From Streptomyces flavochromogenes (GTDB lineage: Bacteria > Actinomycetota > Actinomycetes > Streptomycetales > Streptomycetaceae), in the NCBI RefSeq assembly GCF_000717595.1, contig NZ_JNZO01000033.1, positions 1 to 64,000 on the forward strand: DNA of 64,000 bases, read 5' to 3'. Position numbers and translations under genes: made by a program. This document shows positions 36,501 to 43,604 of this stretch, piece after piece. The notes beneath the pieces were generated by a model. It saw only the letters and a list, made by a program, of their open reading frames with translations, was not told the origin of the DNA and ran no database searches. Positions within the stretch are counted from its first letter, which is position 1, and each line of letters starts with the position of its first letter.

Positions 36501-36988
36501 AGGCTCTCGTGACCGAGTGGCTGACCCGGCCGGAACGCCATGTGCTGGACGGCGACTGGCGCAGGCTCCGGTCGCTCTATCTGGCCCGGGAGCTGTCCTT
36601 CGGTCAGGTGGCGTCCGTCGAGGAGTTCGCGCGGGCCGTCATGGATCGCCCCGCGGGTCTGCCGCAGAGCGAAGCCGGCCGGGTGGCGAGGGCGCTGCTC
36701 GCCGCGGTGGGCCGGCTCCCCTCCGCGGAGCATCTGGTGCAGGACGCCCCGCTGATGCACCGACTGGCACGGCTCGGGGTGAGCCTCACACCGCCGGCCG
36801 GGTCGGCGGCACCGCGATGGGAGCCGACAAGGGAGCAGTACCTGGTGCTCCAGTCGGTCTTCCAGGCGGTGGTGCCGACCGGGCTGCCGATCACGCTCCT
36901 GCCGGCCCATGTACCGCTGCCGGAACCGGGCGCACGATACGGGGAGGCACTGCTCAGGGAGGCAGCCGCTCAGCTCGTGCGGCAGTGA
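27593..36988 (+). CDS. Giant 3131-residue protein of unknown family, CHAT-linked
   Basis: One uninterrupted 9396-bp frame; ATG 27593 has AAGGGG 6 nt upstream. It starts MLEHWYFCAALGLPPQTAAI, with no signal peptide and no membrane segment. Residues 1 to about 1000 are mainly helical with Ala/Leu/Arg patterns, broken by a Pro-rich linker at about 414-444 (HTPPPTPKPTRNRPG). Residues about 1000-2850 are beta-rich and contain repeated short modules of the type G-D-x-V/L-x-G/x-V: VGDHLIGELTPGGWVFHVQR (about 1472), HGDRVNAMTFSL (about 1811), VPGSVVRLTLDEAEVIRV (about 2104), GDLLYGQVDGGV (about 2390), RAGDVVLVSANPAG (about 2486) and SAGQLVRVTVVG (about 2741). These recall OB/S1-like or SH3-like barrels. 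The last 280 residues are helical again. No catalytic motif is seen. Position makes it a partner of the CHAT genes. Confidence 0.85.
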   Translation: MLEHWYFCAALGLPPQTAAIQLDLLTALQEPVETERSEEIVSTAVESLARAGTATALYALPHVLTAQRRFAGVTEVAARAAAHYRSIASVAPEQLRARLGAALRAAAGPDIAQAVAALGELLDDAGDSTTEADASIAPYHDLVEQLAPTTALVIARFLAGRDARAVGELLDEHPSLTEDALRGRHGRLALLHAAETIAMVRPEATDRIRTALAVVSRGAFDMEPDLLATAARVTFTLSGGNAGPDPSRAVGVLDALEHEALTAESLYGWLQTWTADGLLPPPADCEARESAYQRLGGVGAARESAMPSVLWQSALWSAAAEYAPQQTVERLARWWRSPDPAWRTSEPGGRTRAPANLPVTLPYRSYDVVLRHTYRLLSLRHPAGQSPTPMFSTGPAGETDAGTAAWLWSPWLLHHTPPPTPKPTRNRPGSAPQTAQAPTPRLWGDQPEQLVRLLGAGLLATRLLTCAVPGEAGRTTESGTTGQRDHLLLLLVHVRDTLYRTFGALMDVVHGKPHQAQLYAGQLSSLLLHAASAADSIGKGARSGVHPAEIVRVVAELSPPPSSPPYPPLPDWGARGVALHWAQEASAGGTGPHRTEAGGRWFTGDLPPADTLLSLIRERETLRHSARAIRATQLHRDLHAHSRYDVLRWDWTPEGPRTSDGALLASLAPVGLALSGPVDPSRDSFSVEEWREMAQGVTEFLTETDKYDITPVTVKTLRLAALLGRPELGDEGAFEDWVSEWSGLVTSLNAKSNLPRYVRSRMFDMFRSPTDSAGSQERLLQVLEHVVDVIVDLSGTAQFYYDRLFEELTAHGLPPEMANRLRVRTLRALYHKWGGNPPVVTHGSPWSRYLSHVSGRGTEAALVRFLRATAAEELQGQGVTLDKVMSSLWNRTQRPALYPASRQPSGRSDGDRRFVEAVVQVRHAGEIVEYRRSENSSVGMVRSGRPYVYDMFRDGARTRPHEQGAYVLGFVSSPPRRGKQPTLLVNCGLDQPVQCRLEAHETKNWELGEPVAVRLATPGDPRSWSVTRLARLPQQDGEVREAELARTGDFPWLRLTVDGAAIDAYPRGDGEKDMIARRRWDPDLSRAFGDGGTTARPVETLVRWHEELNHWVPVDAGLPELAVAAGTVDGGGATPVRLVLSGVATERSGFGTAWRFVTEPGQCYVLGPSAWDPEDWPRVEEECLAAPAGLILRAEFRPGENRLRLSPERPFDRRNVQWLGIFDQVNGPRDTAGDEDEEQTRDRPAHEEAFLRTDADGQPEWRIDVPAVEGFPRWVTARFDGPTPRTAHVVCSVESWDDTAARRPRVTVQPFEEEGIREEKPTPELYAWFARVPDHTVVDVVWATRKAFTAVNRAATKEGLPGRITTESLTLSGHFPSLSRTSPRRAVVTSDYVVQPYAEHRREPTAALTAAQLASHCVTPCDPTLLDVPALGGMVIARTKEGGHVRAWFDLGTHIAVAVLPVGCLDVEAPSVGDHLIGELTPGGWVFHVQRRLLHLEALWEWAEAPGPGWKAVGHTRGRDGTLLLVRQDTSGPPRLASAPMDDESGTSGRAGARRGGRTRNDGSFPVVVQHEGTYRVGHTTGIELADAFRPVHVEQELVEVWDVRTPASSGPASLDDTRHVRVRRRFDLSPVGTARPTETAQPRQERDPAAAWQQLLELPGLALTGRLTEDDRLALTVCEAPDSEGVYRPWLELLDEPRAWVGGRNYPTDPVRASPVPNGAGYAASCLRATPLPVSEFMTTFAPYAAPDGRRCDFREPRHTRGKLYYVGIEEGDAGLAARFEFGHGWFVDIPVEALVVGGEPLDPDGLALFHGDRVNAMTFSLDEDAVPGGIRVVIDLADISKGVEWQVRTEATAANVVHLLEAIVDRDRGRVTVHRVLTRTRELGRGAEEDTHAKEQPVSARIEERDALALLASVESGSQRRLVLGRLVPEAIGRQHRALRFATVAPYATADGGSGLRRYDRLYLDAGVIHETHNDYLLRFGLPEALHQEGAPLAVVVPRRDFSHRESCLRRAAKTEGLGAYRGRARMLVRLGNHNESPGQPANQWHGSTKSPPARSTETLRSYLRRRSQGCFGVVDSDGVQIELRPGVVFELSGLRGTDGIVPGSVVRLTLDEAEVIRVHQAIPADISYLDDRPRPAVVFPKDSLKNAEAIRDADSYGRFTVAGLPGLNATAQRGTGAALLHTDHPKIAGVTRRALPRPQTQLVPMDDPRAGILEFDADAPTEGVLVRPVGTGREPVAARPVAWAQLSFRDAPARQIAEACENGGWRYHDSRTQTWPTNGDGPVRRGLPAVARAVAEPVFFSLKGDGWTLRHESASLRHHGFPATELLEETFQDLSDGRRTHWTVARTEGSSVWLELTPGRVTEVRGELVRFSDGQSLADLDWSRFAPGDLLYGQVDGGVNECGHLVLEDWRPGLRGSLRRRGSTRVLLPVTHADDVAGALYLGEGEAAFPYPAERELIARCPVGSSVWLDQANDVTPATAGSVRAGDVVLVSANPAGGGLRVAGLQRARVELAPLAKEHWFLTPWLRDDLAAAGVTGSAVLRQLGVLPVTVEAVDDGPEPVVTISRRHQPGGVWPDGTVLARPVADLGNGYLVMRSGAALVRVHVETLLPGLPPEATAATASALVADRRLLRLHWDRSTRILRSGLPTGGTGLDETVVQALFAVDGPDGDCLGVLCRDERSQALCWLPARDAAWTTGVPGELLVARLRAARQLTVLRRDRCQVSLVHHPLVVREYENLSAGQLVRVTVVGESAAVGKHAPNPLLVSVAPLGLLAQYARGRTVRGPGDDMMAEVARLERIADRGIVRLVEPGGRRTFVDLPEWMYERLKKLSLRTFAERPKPVRDLVPNWFGKYRNAYRAGVEGEPLPAGNSTGRKVIWSLGALEQASGEEHAEKQRTAAAAVAEWLCSDVGRPIVLQEDATVDLAPVLAACRIGAMLPQGVARLPHGWPAFLLARVGDRAVCSLHTEALVTEWLTRPERHVLDGDWRRLRSLYLARELSFGQVASVEEFARAVMDRPAGLPQSEAGRVARALLAAVGRLPSAEHLVQDAPLMHRLARLGVSLTPPAGSAAPRWEPTREQYLVLQSVFQAVVPTGLPITLLPAHVPLPEPGARYGEALLREAAAQLVRQ

Positions 36989-37031
36989 GCGGCGGGGCCT
37001 CGCCCCCTGCTCACGAGTCGAGCCGCGGCGC

Positions 37032-37076
37032 CGGGCCGGAGGGGAAGCCACGGAAGGCGGTCCCCCGGCCCGGTCG
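37032..37076. terminator. Possible GC hairpin between giant gene and MFS gene
   Basis: CGGGCC-type and GGCCCG-type arms with flanking G/C runs can pair imperfectly between the convergent genes ending at 36988 and 37142. The stem has mismatches, so this is a weak call. Confidence 0.35.
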
Positions 37077-37141
37077 GCCCGTCGGTGACGGGCCGATCGG
37101 GGCAGCGGATCTCGGCTCGCCGCCACTCCCCCGTCGGTCCG

Positions 37142-38788
37142 TCACTCCCGAGGTGTCGGCTCGGGGTCCTTCGGGGTGACGCGGTCGCCCGGATGGCGGA
37201 TGGCGCACAGGAAGCCGAGAGCGAGGGCTACGGCCATGCCGTAGAAGACCCACTGGTTGGCCTGGGCGAAGTCCATCTGGATGGCCGACATGGCGTCGCG
37301 GGTGGCTTCGGCGACCTGGCCGGTGCCGGTCGGCGGGGTGGCGTCGCCGTGGCCGGAGACGGAGTCGGTGATGCCGCGCGCGACCTGGTCGGCGGTGGCG
37401 GGTGCGATGCCCCGTGCCCGCAGCGTGTCCGTCACGTTCTCCGTCATGGCCCGGGACAGCAGGGTGCCGAACACCGCCATGCCGATGCTCGCCGCGTAGT
37501 TGCGGACGGTCTGCGTGATGCCGGTGACCTCGCCGTAGGAGGCGCCGATGGCCCGGTTGACCGCGTCCGTCGACGCCGGGGCCAGGATGAAGCCGATTCC
37601 CGCGCCCGCGAGGGCCACGTACGGCCATTGGTCGTGCATGGACAGGTTGGTCAGTTCGTTGGCCCACAGGGCGAAGCCGACCGCGCCCAGGATCGTTCCC
37701 GCTTTCAGCGCGGGGCGCGCACCCCGTTTGTCGAGGATCCGGCCGCCCCACTGGGAGGCGAGGGCGAAGCCGACGAAGAAGTACAGCAGGAAGAGCGCCG
37801 CCTGGTTGGGAGAGGCGCTGAGGGACACCTGGGCGTACACGGAGGAGAAGAAGAACACCGGCACGAACGCGAGCATCGCGAAGAACAGTACGGCCGAGTC
37901 CACCCTGAACGCCTTGTCCTGGAAGACCCGCAGGTCGATCAGCGGGTGGCGGACACCGCGCTCGTACCGTACGAACACGTACAGGATCGCGAGGCCGCCG
38001 ACGACGCACAACCAGGTCGCCCAGCTCCCCCATCCCCAAGACCACGCCTGCTGGAAGCCGAGGACGCTCAGGCCCATGCCGGCGGCGACGAGGGCGGCGC
38101 CGGGCACGTCGAGAGTTCCGGGGCGCGGACGGTCCGCGATGTGCGCGAGGGCCGTGAGGATCAGGGCGACGATCGCGACCGGCACGTTGACCCAGAAGAC
38201 GGCGCGCCAGGTCCACGAGGACGTGAGCCAGCCGCCGAGCAGCGGGCCCACGGCGGTGAGCGCTCCGGTGACCCCGAAGAACAGGGCGAGGGCCCTGCCC
38301 CGCCGTTCGACGGGGAACACCGCCACGACCACGGCCAGCGCGGCCGGGAAGAGCAGCGCCGCGCCGAGACCCTGCACGGCCCGGAAGGTGATGAGCCAGG
38401 GCTGGGCGTAGTCGCCGGAGGGGACGCACCCGCAGAGGACCGACGCGATGACGAAGACTAGGGTGCCGATGACGACGATCCGCCGTGGCCCGTACAGGTC
38501 AGCCAGGCGGCCGCCGAGGGCGAAGAACGCGGCGAGGGCCAGGAGGTAGGCGTTGACCACCCATTGCATGCCCGAGCTGGAGAGTCCCAGTTCGCGCACG
38601 ATGTCGGGGGCTGCGATGGAGACGATGGTCTGGTCGATGAACGTCATCGCCACGGCGAACATCATCGCCGTGAGGGCCACCGTCTGGTTCGGGAGCGCGC
38701 CCTTCTGCTGTGCGGGGCGCGGCTGCGGATCAGGCTCTGTCCGGCTGCTCACTCTGCCCAGTCTGAGCCCGTCCGCGGTGTCGCGCAT
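37142..38788 (-). CDS. MFS transporter, DHA2 (EmrB/QacA) family, 14 TM
   Basis: 548 residues. Hydrophobic segments run throughout. Motif A is LGGRLADLYGPRRIVVIG, motif C is GVTGALTAVGPLLGGWL, and the DHA2 start motif is FIDQTIVSIAAPDIVRELG. The family exports drugs or metabolites by proton antiport. A GTG near residue 14 is an alternative start; the ATG at 38788 lacks a clear ribosome-binding site. It lies 58 bp downstream of the sortase gene on the same strand, but the substrate is unknown and no TetR-type regulator is adjacent. Confidence 0.93.
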   Translation of the reverse strand: MRDTADGLRLGRVSSRTEPDPQPRPAQQKGALPNQTVALTAMMFAVAMTFIDQTIVSIAAPDIVRELGLSSSGMQWVVNAYLLALAAFFALGGRLADLYGPRRIVVIGTLVFVIASVLCGCVPSGDYAQPWLITFRAVQGLGAALLFPAALAVVVAVFPVERRGRALALFFGVTGALTAVGPLLGGWLTSSWTWRAVFWVNVPVAIVALILTALAHIADRPRPGTLDVPGAALVAAGMGLSVLGFQQAWSWGWGSWATWLCVVGGLAILYVFVRYERGVRHPLIDLRVFQDKAFRVDSAVLFFAMLAFVPVFFFSSVYAQVSLSASPNQAALFLLYFFVGFALASQWGGRILDKRGARPALKAGTILGAVGFALWANELTNLSMHDQWPYVALAGAGIGFILAPASTDAVNRAIGASYGEVTGITQTVRNYAASIGMAVFGTLLSRAMTENVTDTLRARGIAPATADQVARGITDSVSGHGDATPPTGTGQVAEATRDAMSAIQMDFAQANQWVFYGMAVALALGFLCAIRHPGDRVTPKDPEPTPRE

Positions 38789-38846
38789 GCCACGCGGGTG
38801 CAGAAGGAGTACCCCTGGCGTCGGGCGCGCATCCGTGCGCCCGGTG

Positions 38847-39518
38847 TCATCTCGTCCCCGTCAGGGTCGCGTAGACCACTGTGTTGGCCCGGTAGCCGGT
38901 GTTTCGGGACCAGTCGCCGCCGCAGGTGATCAGCCGTAGCTCGGGGCGGCCCGAACCGCCGTAGACCTTGTCGTCGGGGAAGCGGTCCTTGGGGTGGACC
39001 TCCACCGCGTCCACGGTGAAGAGGGCCGTACGGCCGTCCTCGCGGTCGATCTCGATCGCGGCGCCCCGCGAGAGGGTGTCGAGCCGGTGGAAGACAGCGG
39101 GGCCGAGCGGGGTGTCCACGTGTCCCGCCACGACGGCTGTGCCCGGTGCCCCGGGGGCGGTGCCGTCGGCGTACCAGCCGGCCACGGTCGGGGCCGACGC
39201 GGGCGGGGGGCGCAGTGCTCCGGCGCCGTCCAACTCCAGGCGGACGAGGGACACGTCGATCGCGATGGCCGGAATCCTGATCCGCGACGCGTCGGACGCG
39301 GGCAGCGGCCGGGGCGCTGGGCGGTCCCTGACGGGTCCGGCGGCAGGCCCGGCGGGCAGCGGTGAGGTCTGCGCCGTCGTCGGCGGCCGCGAGCCGTCAC
39401 CGTCCGGTACCTGGGCCAGCATGACGATGCCGACGAGCATCGCGCAGGCGAGTGCGCCGACCGAGGGAACGCGCCGGGACGGCGGTCCGTCGGGCTTCGG
39501 ACCGGGGCCGTTCGTCAT
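38847..39518 (-). CDS. Class F sortase
   Basis: 223 residues. N-terminal signal-anchor GALACAMLVGIVMLAQV (about 21-37), Pro-rich spacer to about 75, then the sortase barrel. The catalytic set is H133 (VVAGHVDTPLGPAVFHRL), C199 (LRLITCGGDW) and R210 (GYRANTVVYA). Class F sortases of actinobacteria are membrane-anchored cysteine transpeptidases that attach sorting-signal proteins to the cell wall. Upstream on the same strand is a small secreted protein with a C-terminal membrane helix and Arg tail, the usual neighbour and probable substrate, though a terminator lies between them. Confidence 0.93.
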   Translation of the reverse strand: MTNGPGPKPDGPPSRRVPSVGALACAMLVGIVMLAQVPDGDGSRPPTTAQTSPLPAGPAAGPVRDRPAPRPLPASDASRIRIPAIAIDVSLVRLELDGAGALRPPPASAPTVAGWYADGTAPGAPGTAVVAGHVDTPLGPAVFHRLDTLSRGAAIEIDREDGRTALFTVDAVEVHPKDRFPDDKVYGGSGRPELRLITCGGDWSRNTGYRANTVVYATLTGTR

Positions 39519-39543
39519 GCGGGTCCTGCCTCCGCTGAAGGGC

Positions 39544-39575
39544 GGGCCCCGGATCCACGAGCGGATCCGGGGCCC
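39544..39575 (-). terminator. Hairpin terminator between surface-protein and sortase genes
   Basis: A perfect 13-bp stem (GGGCCCCGGATCC / GGATCCGGGGCCC) with a 6-nt loop ACGAGC. It lies 34 bp past the stop of the surface-protein gene (minus strand) and 26 bp before the sortase start, so it separates the two units or attenuates read-through. Confidence 0.78.
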
Positions 39576-39608
39576 TGACCGTGGGTCATGGAGCGTGGAG
39601 GCGTGGGC

Positions 39609-40115
39609 TCAGACGGAGTCCCTGGCGGCGGCGGCGCGGCGGCGGGTCCTGACCAGGAAACCCGCGACGGCGCCGCCGAGGAGCAACGCGCCGAGGGCGT
39701 ACGGGCTGCCGCCGCCCTCCTCGTGCGCGCCGGCCGCCCACCCGAAGCCCGCTTCCACGGCACCGTTCGGCCGGCCGGAGATCTGGTAGGTGACGGTCTG
39801 CTTGATGCGGGGCGGGCACTTGAGGGTCACGGTGTCCGTGCCGGAGCGGGCGTCCATCGGGAGCGTGAACCGACCCACCAGGACGCCCTTGCGGTCACCC
39901 GGCAGAAGGTGGAACTTCCCGCCCGCCTCCGACTCACCCTTGCCGTAGGTCTCCTTGCCGCAGGCGGTGGTGGTGACGGTGACGGTGGTGCCGGGGGCCG
40001 CCTTCCCCGGGTTGACCCGGACGTCGCCGACGGGCGCGGCGACGGCGGAGGGTGCGGACAGGGCGAGGACGCTCAGGACCAGGGCGAGCTGGGTACCCGT
40101 ACGTGCGAGACGCAT
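39609..40115 (-). CDS. Small secreted, membrane-anchored surface protein (sortase neighbour)
   Basis: 168 residues. Signal peptide MRLARTGTQLALVLSVLALS with cleavage after SAVAA (about 27). Residues 28-115 are an Ig-like beta domain (VRVNPGKAAPGTTVTVTTTA) with two Cys (CGKETYG, LKCPPRIK) that may form a disulfide. Then comes a Gly-rich linker, a hydrophobic segment YALGALLLGGAVAGFLV and RTRRRAAAARDSV. The tail follows the sorting-signal layout (helix plus positive tail), but I see no LPxTG-type pentapeptide. It is probably displayed on the cell surface; the function is unknown. Confidence 0.82.
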   Translation of the reverse strand: MRLARTGTQLALVLSVLALSAPSAVAAPVGDVRVNPGKAAPGTTVTVTTTACGKETYGKGESEAGGKFHLLPGDRKGVLVGRFTLPMDARSGTDTVTLKCPPRIKQTVTYQISGRPNGAVEAGFGWAAGAHEEGGGSPYALGALLLGGAVAGFLVRTRRRAAAARDSV

Positions 40116-40524
40116 GCTTCTTCTCTCCTTCGGCGGAGCTTTCCTGGCCGGGCTGGGCCGCGCGGCGCCTGTGCTGTGCTCCGTGCACGAGAAGATCCCC
40201 GACCGCTGACCACCGCAACGCGAGGATCGCGCGCGGTGTCCCCCGGTCGGGGGCTTGATCGGTCGTGCCGGTGATCATCGCCGCAGGTCACGGCGGCCCG
40301 TGCGGCGCTCGGGAACGAATTGCGTCCCGCGCGCGAATGGGTTACACGTCCTGGCCGACCTCGGTGCGGCCCGGAACACCCGCGTCCGCCGACCGCGGCC
40401 CAGGGCGAGGCCGTCGGCCACCCGATTGCCGGGCAGGGAGTCCGGGGGCGCGGGCGTCGGACCGGCTCACCGACCGATGACCGGCGCGCCCCGGGCCGTC
40501 CCTTCCGGGCAGGCGAAAAAGCGG
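40116..40524. other. Intergenic, no gene seen
   Basis: This 409-bp gap holds the promoter of the surface-protein gene and the 3' flank of the spore-pigment hydroxylase. No coding frame with host codon pattern was found. A short T-run on the minus strand just past the hydroxylase stop (40516-40521) could assist termination. Confidence 0.35.
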
Positions 40525-42186
40525 TCAGCCGAGGCCCAGGATCGCCGTGAGAGCGTGCCGCAACGCCGCCACGGGATCCGCCGACGCCCCTTCGGACCGC
40601 CACGCGACGAATCCGTCGGGGCGGACCAGCACCGCGCCGTCCGTGGTGACGCCGTGGGCCTGCGCCCAGTCCGTGTCGCTCGCGGGAGAGAGCTCCGCGT
40701 CGGGGCCGTCCCCGATCCGGTACGAGTCGAGCGGCACCGCCGGCTGCCGCCCGACGCGTGCCGCCGCGGAGTGCCACCCGCCGGCGCCGTCCTCGGAACT
40801 CAGGAGCACCAGGGACCGCTCGTAGAGGTCGAGGGTGGAGACCCGGGTACCGGCGCGGTTCAGCCACACGTGGGGTGCCCGGCTTCCGGGTTCGCCCGTC
40901 AGGCGCAGTCCGTCGGACACGACCGGCTGCGTCCGGTCGGCGCCCAGGACGGCGCCCTGCGGGTAGCGGTAGCCCAGCACCTCGTTGAGGATGCCGCCCT
41001 TGCGTCCCTGGGGGCTGCCGGCTCCGGGGACGGGGATGTACCCGGGGTGGCTGTGCTCGACCGACCGCGCCGCGGCCCGGGCGCTCGTCACCTCCGCGAC
41101 CGGCCGGCGCTCCGCGTCGTAGGACGCGAGCAGGTCGGGGCCGGCCCAGCCGCCCAGGACGGCGGAGAGCTTCCACGCGAGGTTGTGCGCGTCCTGGATA
41201 CCGGTGTTGGAGCCGAAGGCCCCGGTGGGCGGCATCTCGTGGGCGGAGTCGCCGACGAGGAACACCCGGCCGTCCGCGTACCGTTCGGCGATCCTCTCGG
41301 CCGCGTGCCAGGGAGCTCTGCCGGTGATCTCCACATCGAGGTCCGGCACTCCCACGGCCCGCCGGATGTGTTCCCTGCACCGCTCGTCGGTGAACTCCTC
41401 CAGCGTCTCGCCGTGTTCGGGGTGCCAGGGAGCGTGGAACACCCAGCGCTCCCGGTTGTCGACCGGCAGCAGGGCCCCGTCGGCCTCCGGGTTCGTCAGG
41501 TAGCAGACGATGAAGTGCCGGTCGCCGACGACGTCCGCGAGGCCGCGGGAGACGAAGGTGATGCTCACGTTGTGGAACAGGTCGCCCTGGCCGCTCTGCT
41601 TGATGCCGAGCCGCTCGCGAACCGGGCTGCGCGGGCCGTCCGCCGCGACGAGGTAGTCCGCGCGGATGGTGGTGTGCTCGCCGGTGTCGCGGCTCTTGAC
41701 CTGCGCCGTCACTCCTTCGGCGTCCTGCTCGAAGGACATCAGCTCCGTCGAGAACCGCAGGTCCCCGCCCAGCTCGCGGGCGCGTTCACGCAGCACCGGT
41801 TCGAGATCGTTCTGGCTGCACAGGCACCACCCGGCGGGGCTGAAGCGGGCGAGGCCGCCGCCGGGGTCGATCTCCTTGAACAGCCACTCGCCGGCGTCGC
41901 CCACCAGACTCGGCGTCTGCAGGATGCCGTTGTTGGGCGCCAGGACCGACGCGGCCTCCTGGATGGGCCGCTCGACCCCCGCTCCGCGGAACAGCTCCAT
42001 CGTGCGCACGTTGTTGCCACGGCCGCGCGGGTGGATCGACGTGCCCGCATGGCGCTCGACCAGTGTGTGCGGCACTCCGAGACGCCCCAGGAACAGCGAG
42101 GTGGAGAGGCCCACCAGCGAGCCGCCGACGATGAGTACGGGCGTGCGATGACCGGCTGCTTCGCCGGCCACGTCGAATCGGTTCAT
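40525..42186 (-). CDS. FAD-dependent aromatic hydroxylase of spore-pigment cluster (WhiE ORFVIII-like)
   Basis: 553 residues. FAD fold VLIVGGSLVGLSTSLFLGRL (about 18-37), the DG motif LVAADGPRSPVRERLG, the GD motif VFLVGDSAHEMPPTGAFGSN and then TGIQDAHNLAWKL. It has the long C-terminal thioredoxin-like domain typical of TetX/RdmE-type polyketide hydroxylases. It is divergent from the polyketide genes across 231 bp, just as ORFVIII is in whiE of S. coelicolor. It would add a late hydroxyl group to the aromatic polyketide using NADPH and oxygen. Confidence 0.9.
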   Translation of the reverse strand: MNRFDVAGEAAGHRTPVLIVGGSLVGLSTSLFLGRLGVPHTLVERHAGTSIHPRGRGNNVRTMELFRGAGVERPIQEAASVLAPNNGILQTPSLVGDAGEWLFKEIDPGGGLARFSPAGWCLCSQNDLEPVLRERARELGGDLRFSTELMSFEQDAEGVTAQVKSRDTGEHTTIRADYLVAADGPRSPVRERLGIKQSGQGDLFHNVSITFVSRGLADVVGDRHFIVCYLTNPEADGALLPVDNRERWVFHAPWHPEHGETLEEFTDERCREHIRRAVGVPDLDVEITGRAPWHAAERIAERYADGRVFLVGDSAHEMPPTGAFGSNTGIQDAHNLAWKLSAVLGGWAGPDLLASYDAERRPVAEVTSARAAARSVEHSHPGYIPVPGAGSPQGRKGGILNEVLGYRYPQGAVLGADRTQPVVSDGLRLTGEPGSRAPHVWLNRAGTRVSTLDLYERSLVLLSSEDGAGGWHSAAARVGRQPAVPLDSYRIGDGPDAELSPASDTDWAQAHGVTTDGAVLVRPDGFVAWRSEGASADPVAALRHALTAILGLG

Positions 42187-42417
42187 TGTTCGTCTCCGGC
42201 GTCATGTGCGACGCGAGTCGGGGATGGGATGCAGATTCATGCCCTTCGGGGAAGGGTCCGCGTGCCGGAGGCACCCGGATGACACGCGGTTCACTCGTCC
42301 GCTCTTTCGGGCTCGCGCGCTGTCGGCGCTCCTGTCAACGATCGACACATCACGACCGCGGTGCTTCGGTCACGCCGGTCGTTCCCACCCCCACCGAGAA
42401 GAGAAGAGGTGTGCCGG

Positions 42418-43539
42418 ATGGCCCCCTCAGGACGCATCTCGCAGTCGGCATTCGACGGCTCCAGGCTGCGGGTGATCCTCCTGCTCGACCTGTACGAAGG
42501 AGCTCAGCAGCAGTTCCTGGACGCGTACGAACTCATGTGCAAGCAGGTCGCCTCCGTTCCCGGCCACATCAGCGACCAGCTGTGCCAGTCCATCGAGAAC
42601 CCCTCGCAGTGGCTCATCACCAGCGAGTGGGAGAGCGCGCCGCCGTTCCTCGCGTGGGTGAACAGCGAGGAGCACGTCGAGACCGTCAAGCCGATGCACA
42701 GCTGTGTCCGGGACACCCGCTCGATGCGCTACAGCATCCTCCGGGAGACCGGTCCCGCTCAGCCGGCCTCGCGGACCGCGGCGTCGACGGGCATGCAGGT
42801 GGCCGCCCGCGTGGGCGACGGTGTGGCACGCCACGCGCTCACCTTCACCGTCAAGCCGGGCTCCGAGTCGAAGGTGGCGGAGATCCTGGCCGGGTACCAG
42901 TCACCCCGGGCCCAGGTCGACGACACCACGCGGCTGCGGCGTACCTCGCTGTTCATGCACGGCAACCGCGTCGTGCGGGCCGTGGAGGTGGAGGGCGACC
43001 TCCTCGCCGCACTGCGGCACGTCGCCCGTCAGCCCGAGGTACGAGCGGTCGAGGAGGCCATCAACCCGTACCTGGAGCAGGACCGGGACCTGACGGACCC
43101 CGAGTCGGCGCGTGTGTTCTTCACGCGGGCCGCGCTCCCGGCCGTCCAGCACGTGGCGTCGAGCCGGCCGGCACCGGCCGACCTGCGACGGCACGCGCTG
43201 TACTACCCGGCCAAGGAAGGCTGCGGGATGGAGCTGGCCCGGCTGCTCGCCGATCAGGACCGGGCCGCGGCGGACGATCCGGACAGCCCGGTGCACAGCA
43301 GCACCGTGTTCCAGCGTGACGACATCGTGGTGCGCCTCATCGACCTCACGGGTGAACTCGACCTCGACCCCGTCGCCTCCCTCGGGCTCAAGGGTTCCGG
43401 GAAGGCCGCGGCGCTGGAACTCCTCCTCGACGGCCCCGCGATCGGCGTCGAGGGCTCCCTGAAGACGGAGCGCAACATCAACCGGCTTCTGTCGCACGCC
43501 GACATGCTGCCGGTCACCGACCGCTCGGCGGATTCCTGA
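42418..43539 (+). CDS. SchA/CurD-domain protein of spore-pigment cluster (WhiE ORFI-like)
   Basis: 373 residues from ATG 42418, with AGAGG about 8 nt upstream. The N-terminal 110 residues resemble an antibiotic-biosynthesis-monooxygenase-type ferredoxin-like fold ([40 protein letters not shown]). A central repeat-like half follows ([39 protein letters not shown]), and the C-terminal half contains [19 protein letters not shown], the SchA/CurD segment. It is the first gene of every whiE-type operon; its exact reaction is unknown but disruptions in related clusters alter pigment. It is expected in the spore-forming compartment. Confidence 0.87.
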   Translation: MAPSGRISQSAFDGSRLRVILLLDLYEGAQQQFLDAYELMCKQVASVPGHISDQLCQSIENPSQWLITSEWESAPPFLAWVNSEEHVETVKPMHSCVRDTRSMRYSILRETGPAQPASRTAASTGMQVAARVGDGVARHALTFTVKPGSESKVAEILAGYQSPRAQVDDTTRLRRTSLFMHGNRVVRAVEVEGDLLAALRHVARQPEVRAVEEAINPYLEQDRDLTDPESARVFFTRAALPAVQHVASSRPAPADLRRHALYYPAKEGCGMELARLLADQDRAAADDPDSPVHSSTVFQRDDIVVRLIDLTGELDLDPVASLGLKGSGKAAALELLLDGPAIGVEGSLKTERNINRLLSHADMLPVTDRSADS

Positions 43540-43604
43540 CGGCCAGTCGCGGCCAGGCCGCAGTCGCTCCCAGCACGTCACTGCCACATCCGGAGGTATC
43601 AACC

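Noticed and set aside
22706..36988. Possible Craspase-like (gRAMP/TPR-CHAT) system
   Set aside because: No CRISPR array, Cas1/2 or gRAMP-type RAMP motifs are visible, and the CHAT proteins are not clear TPR-CHAT proteins.
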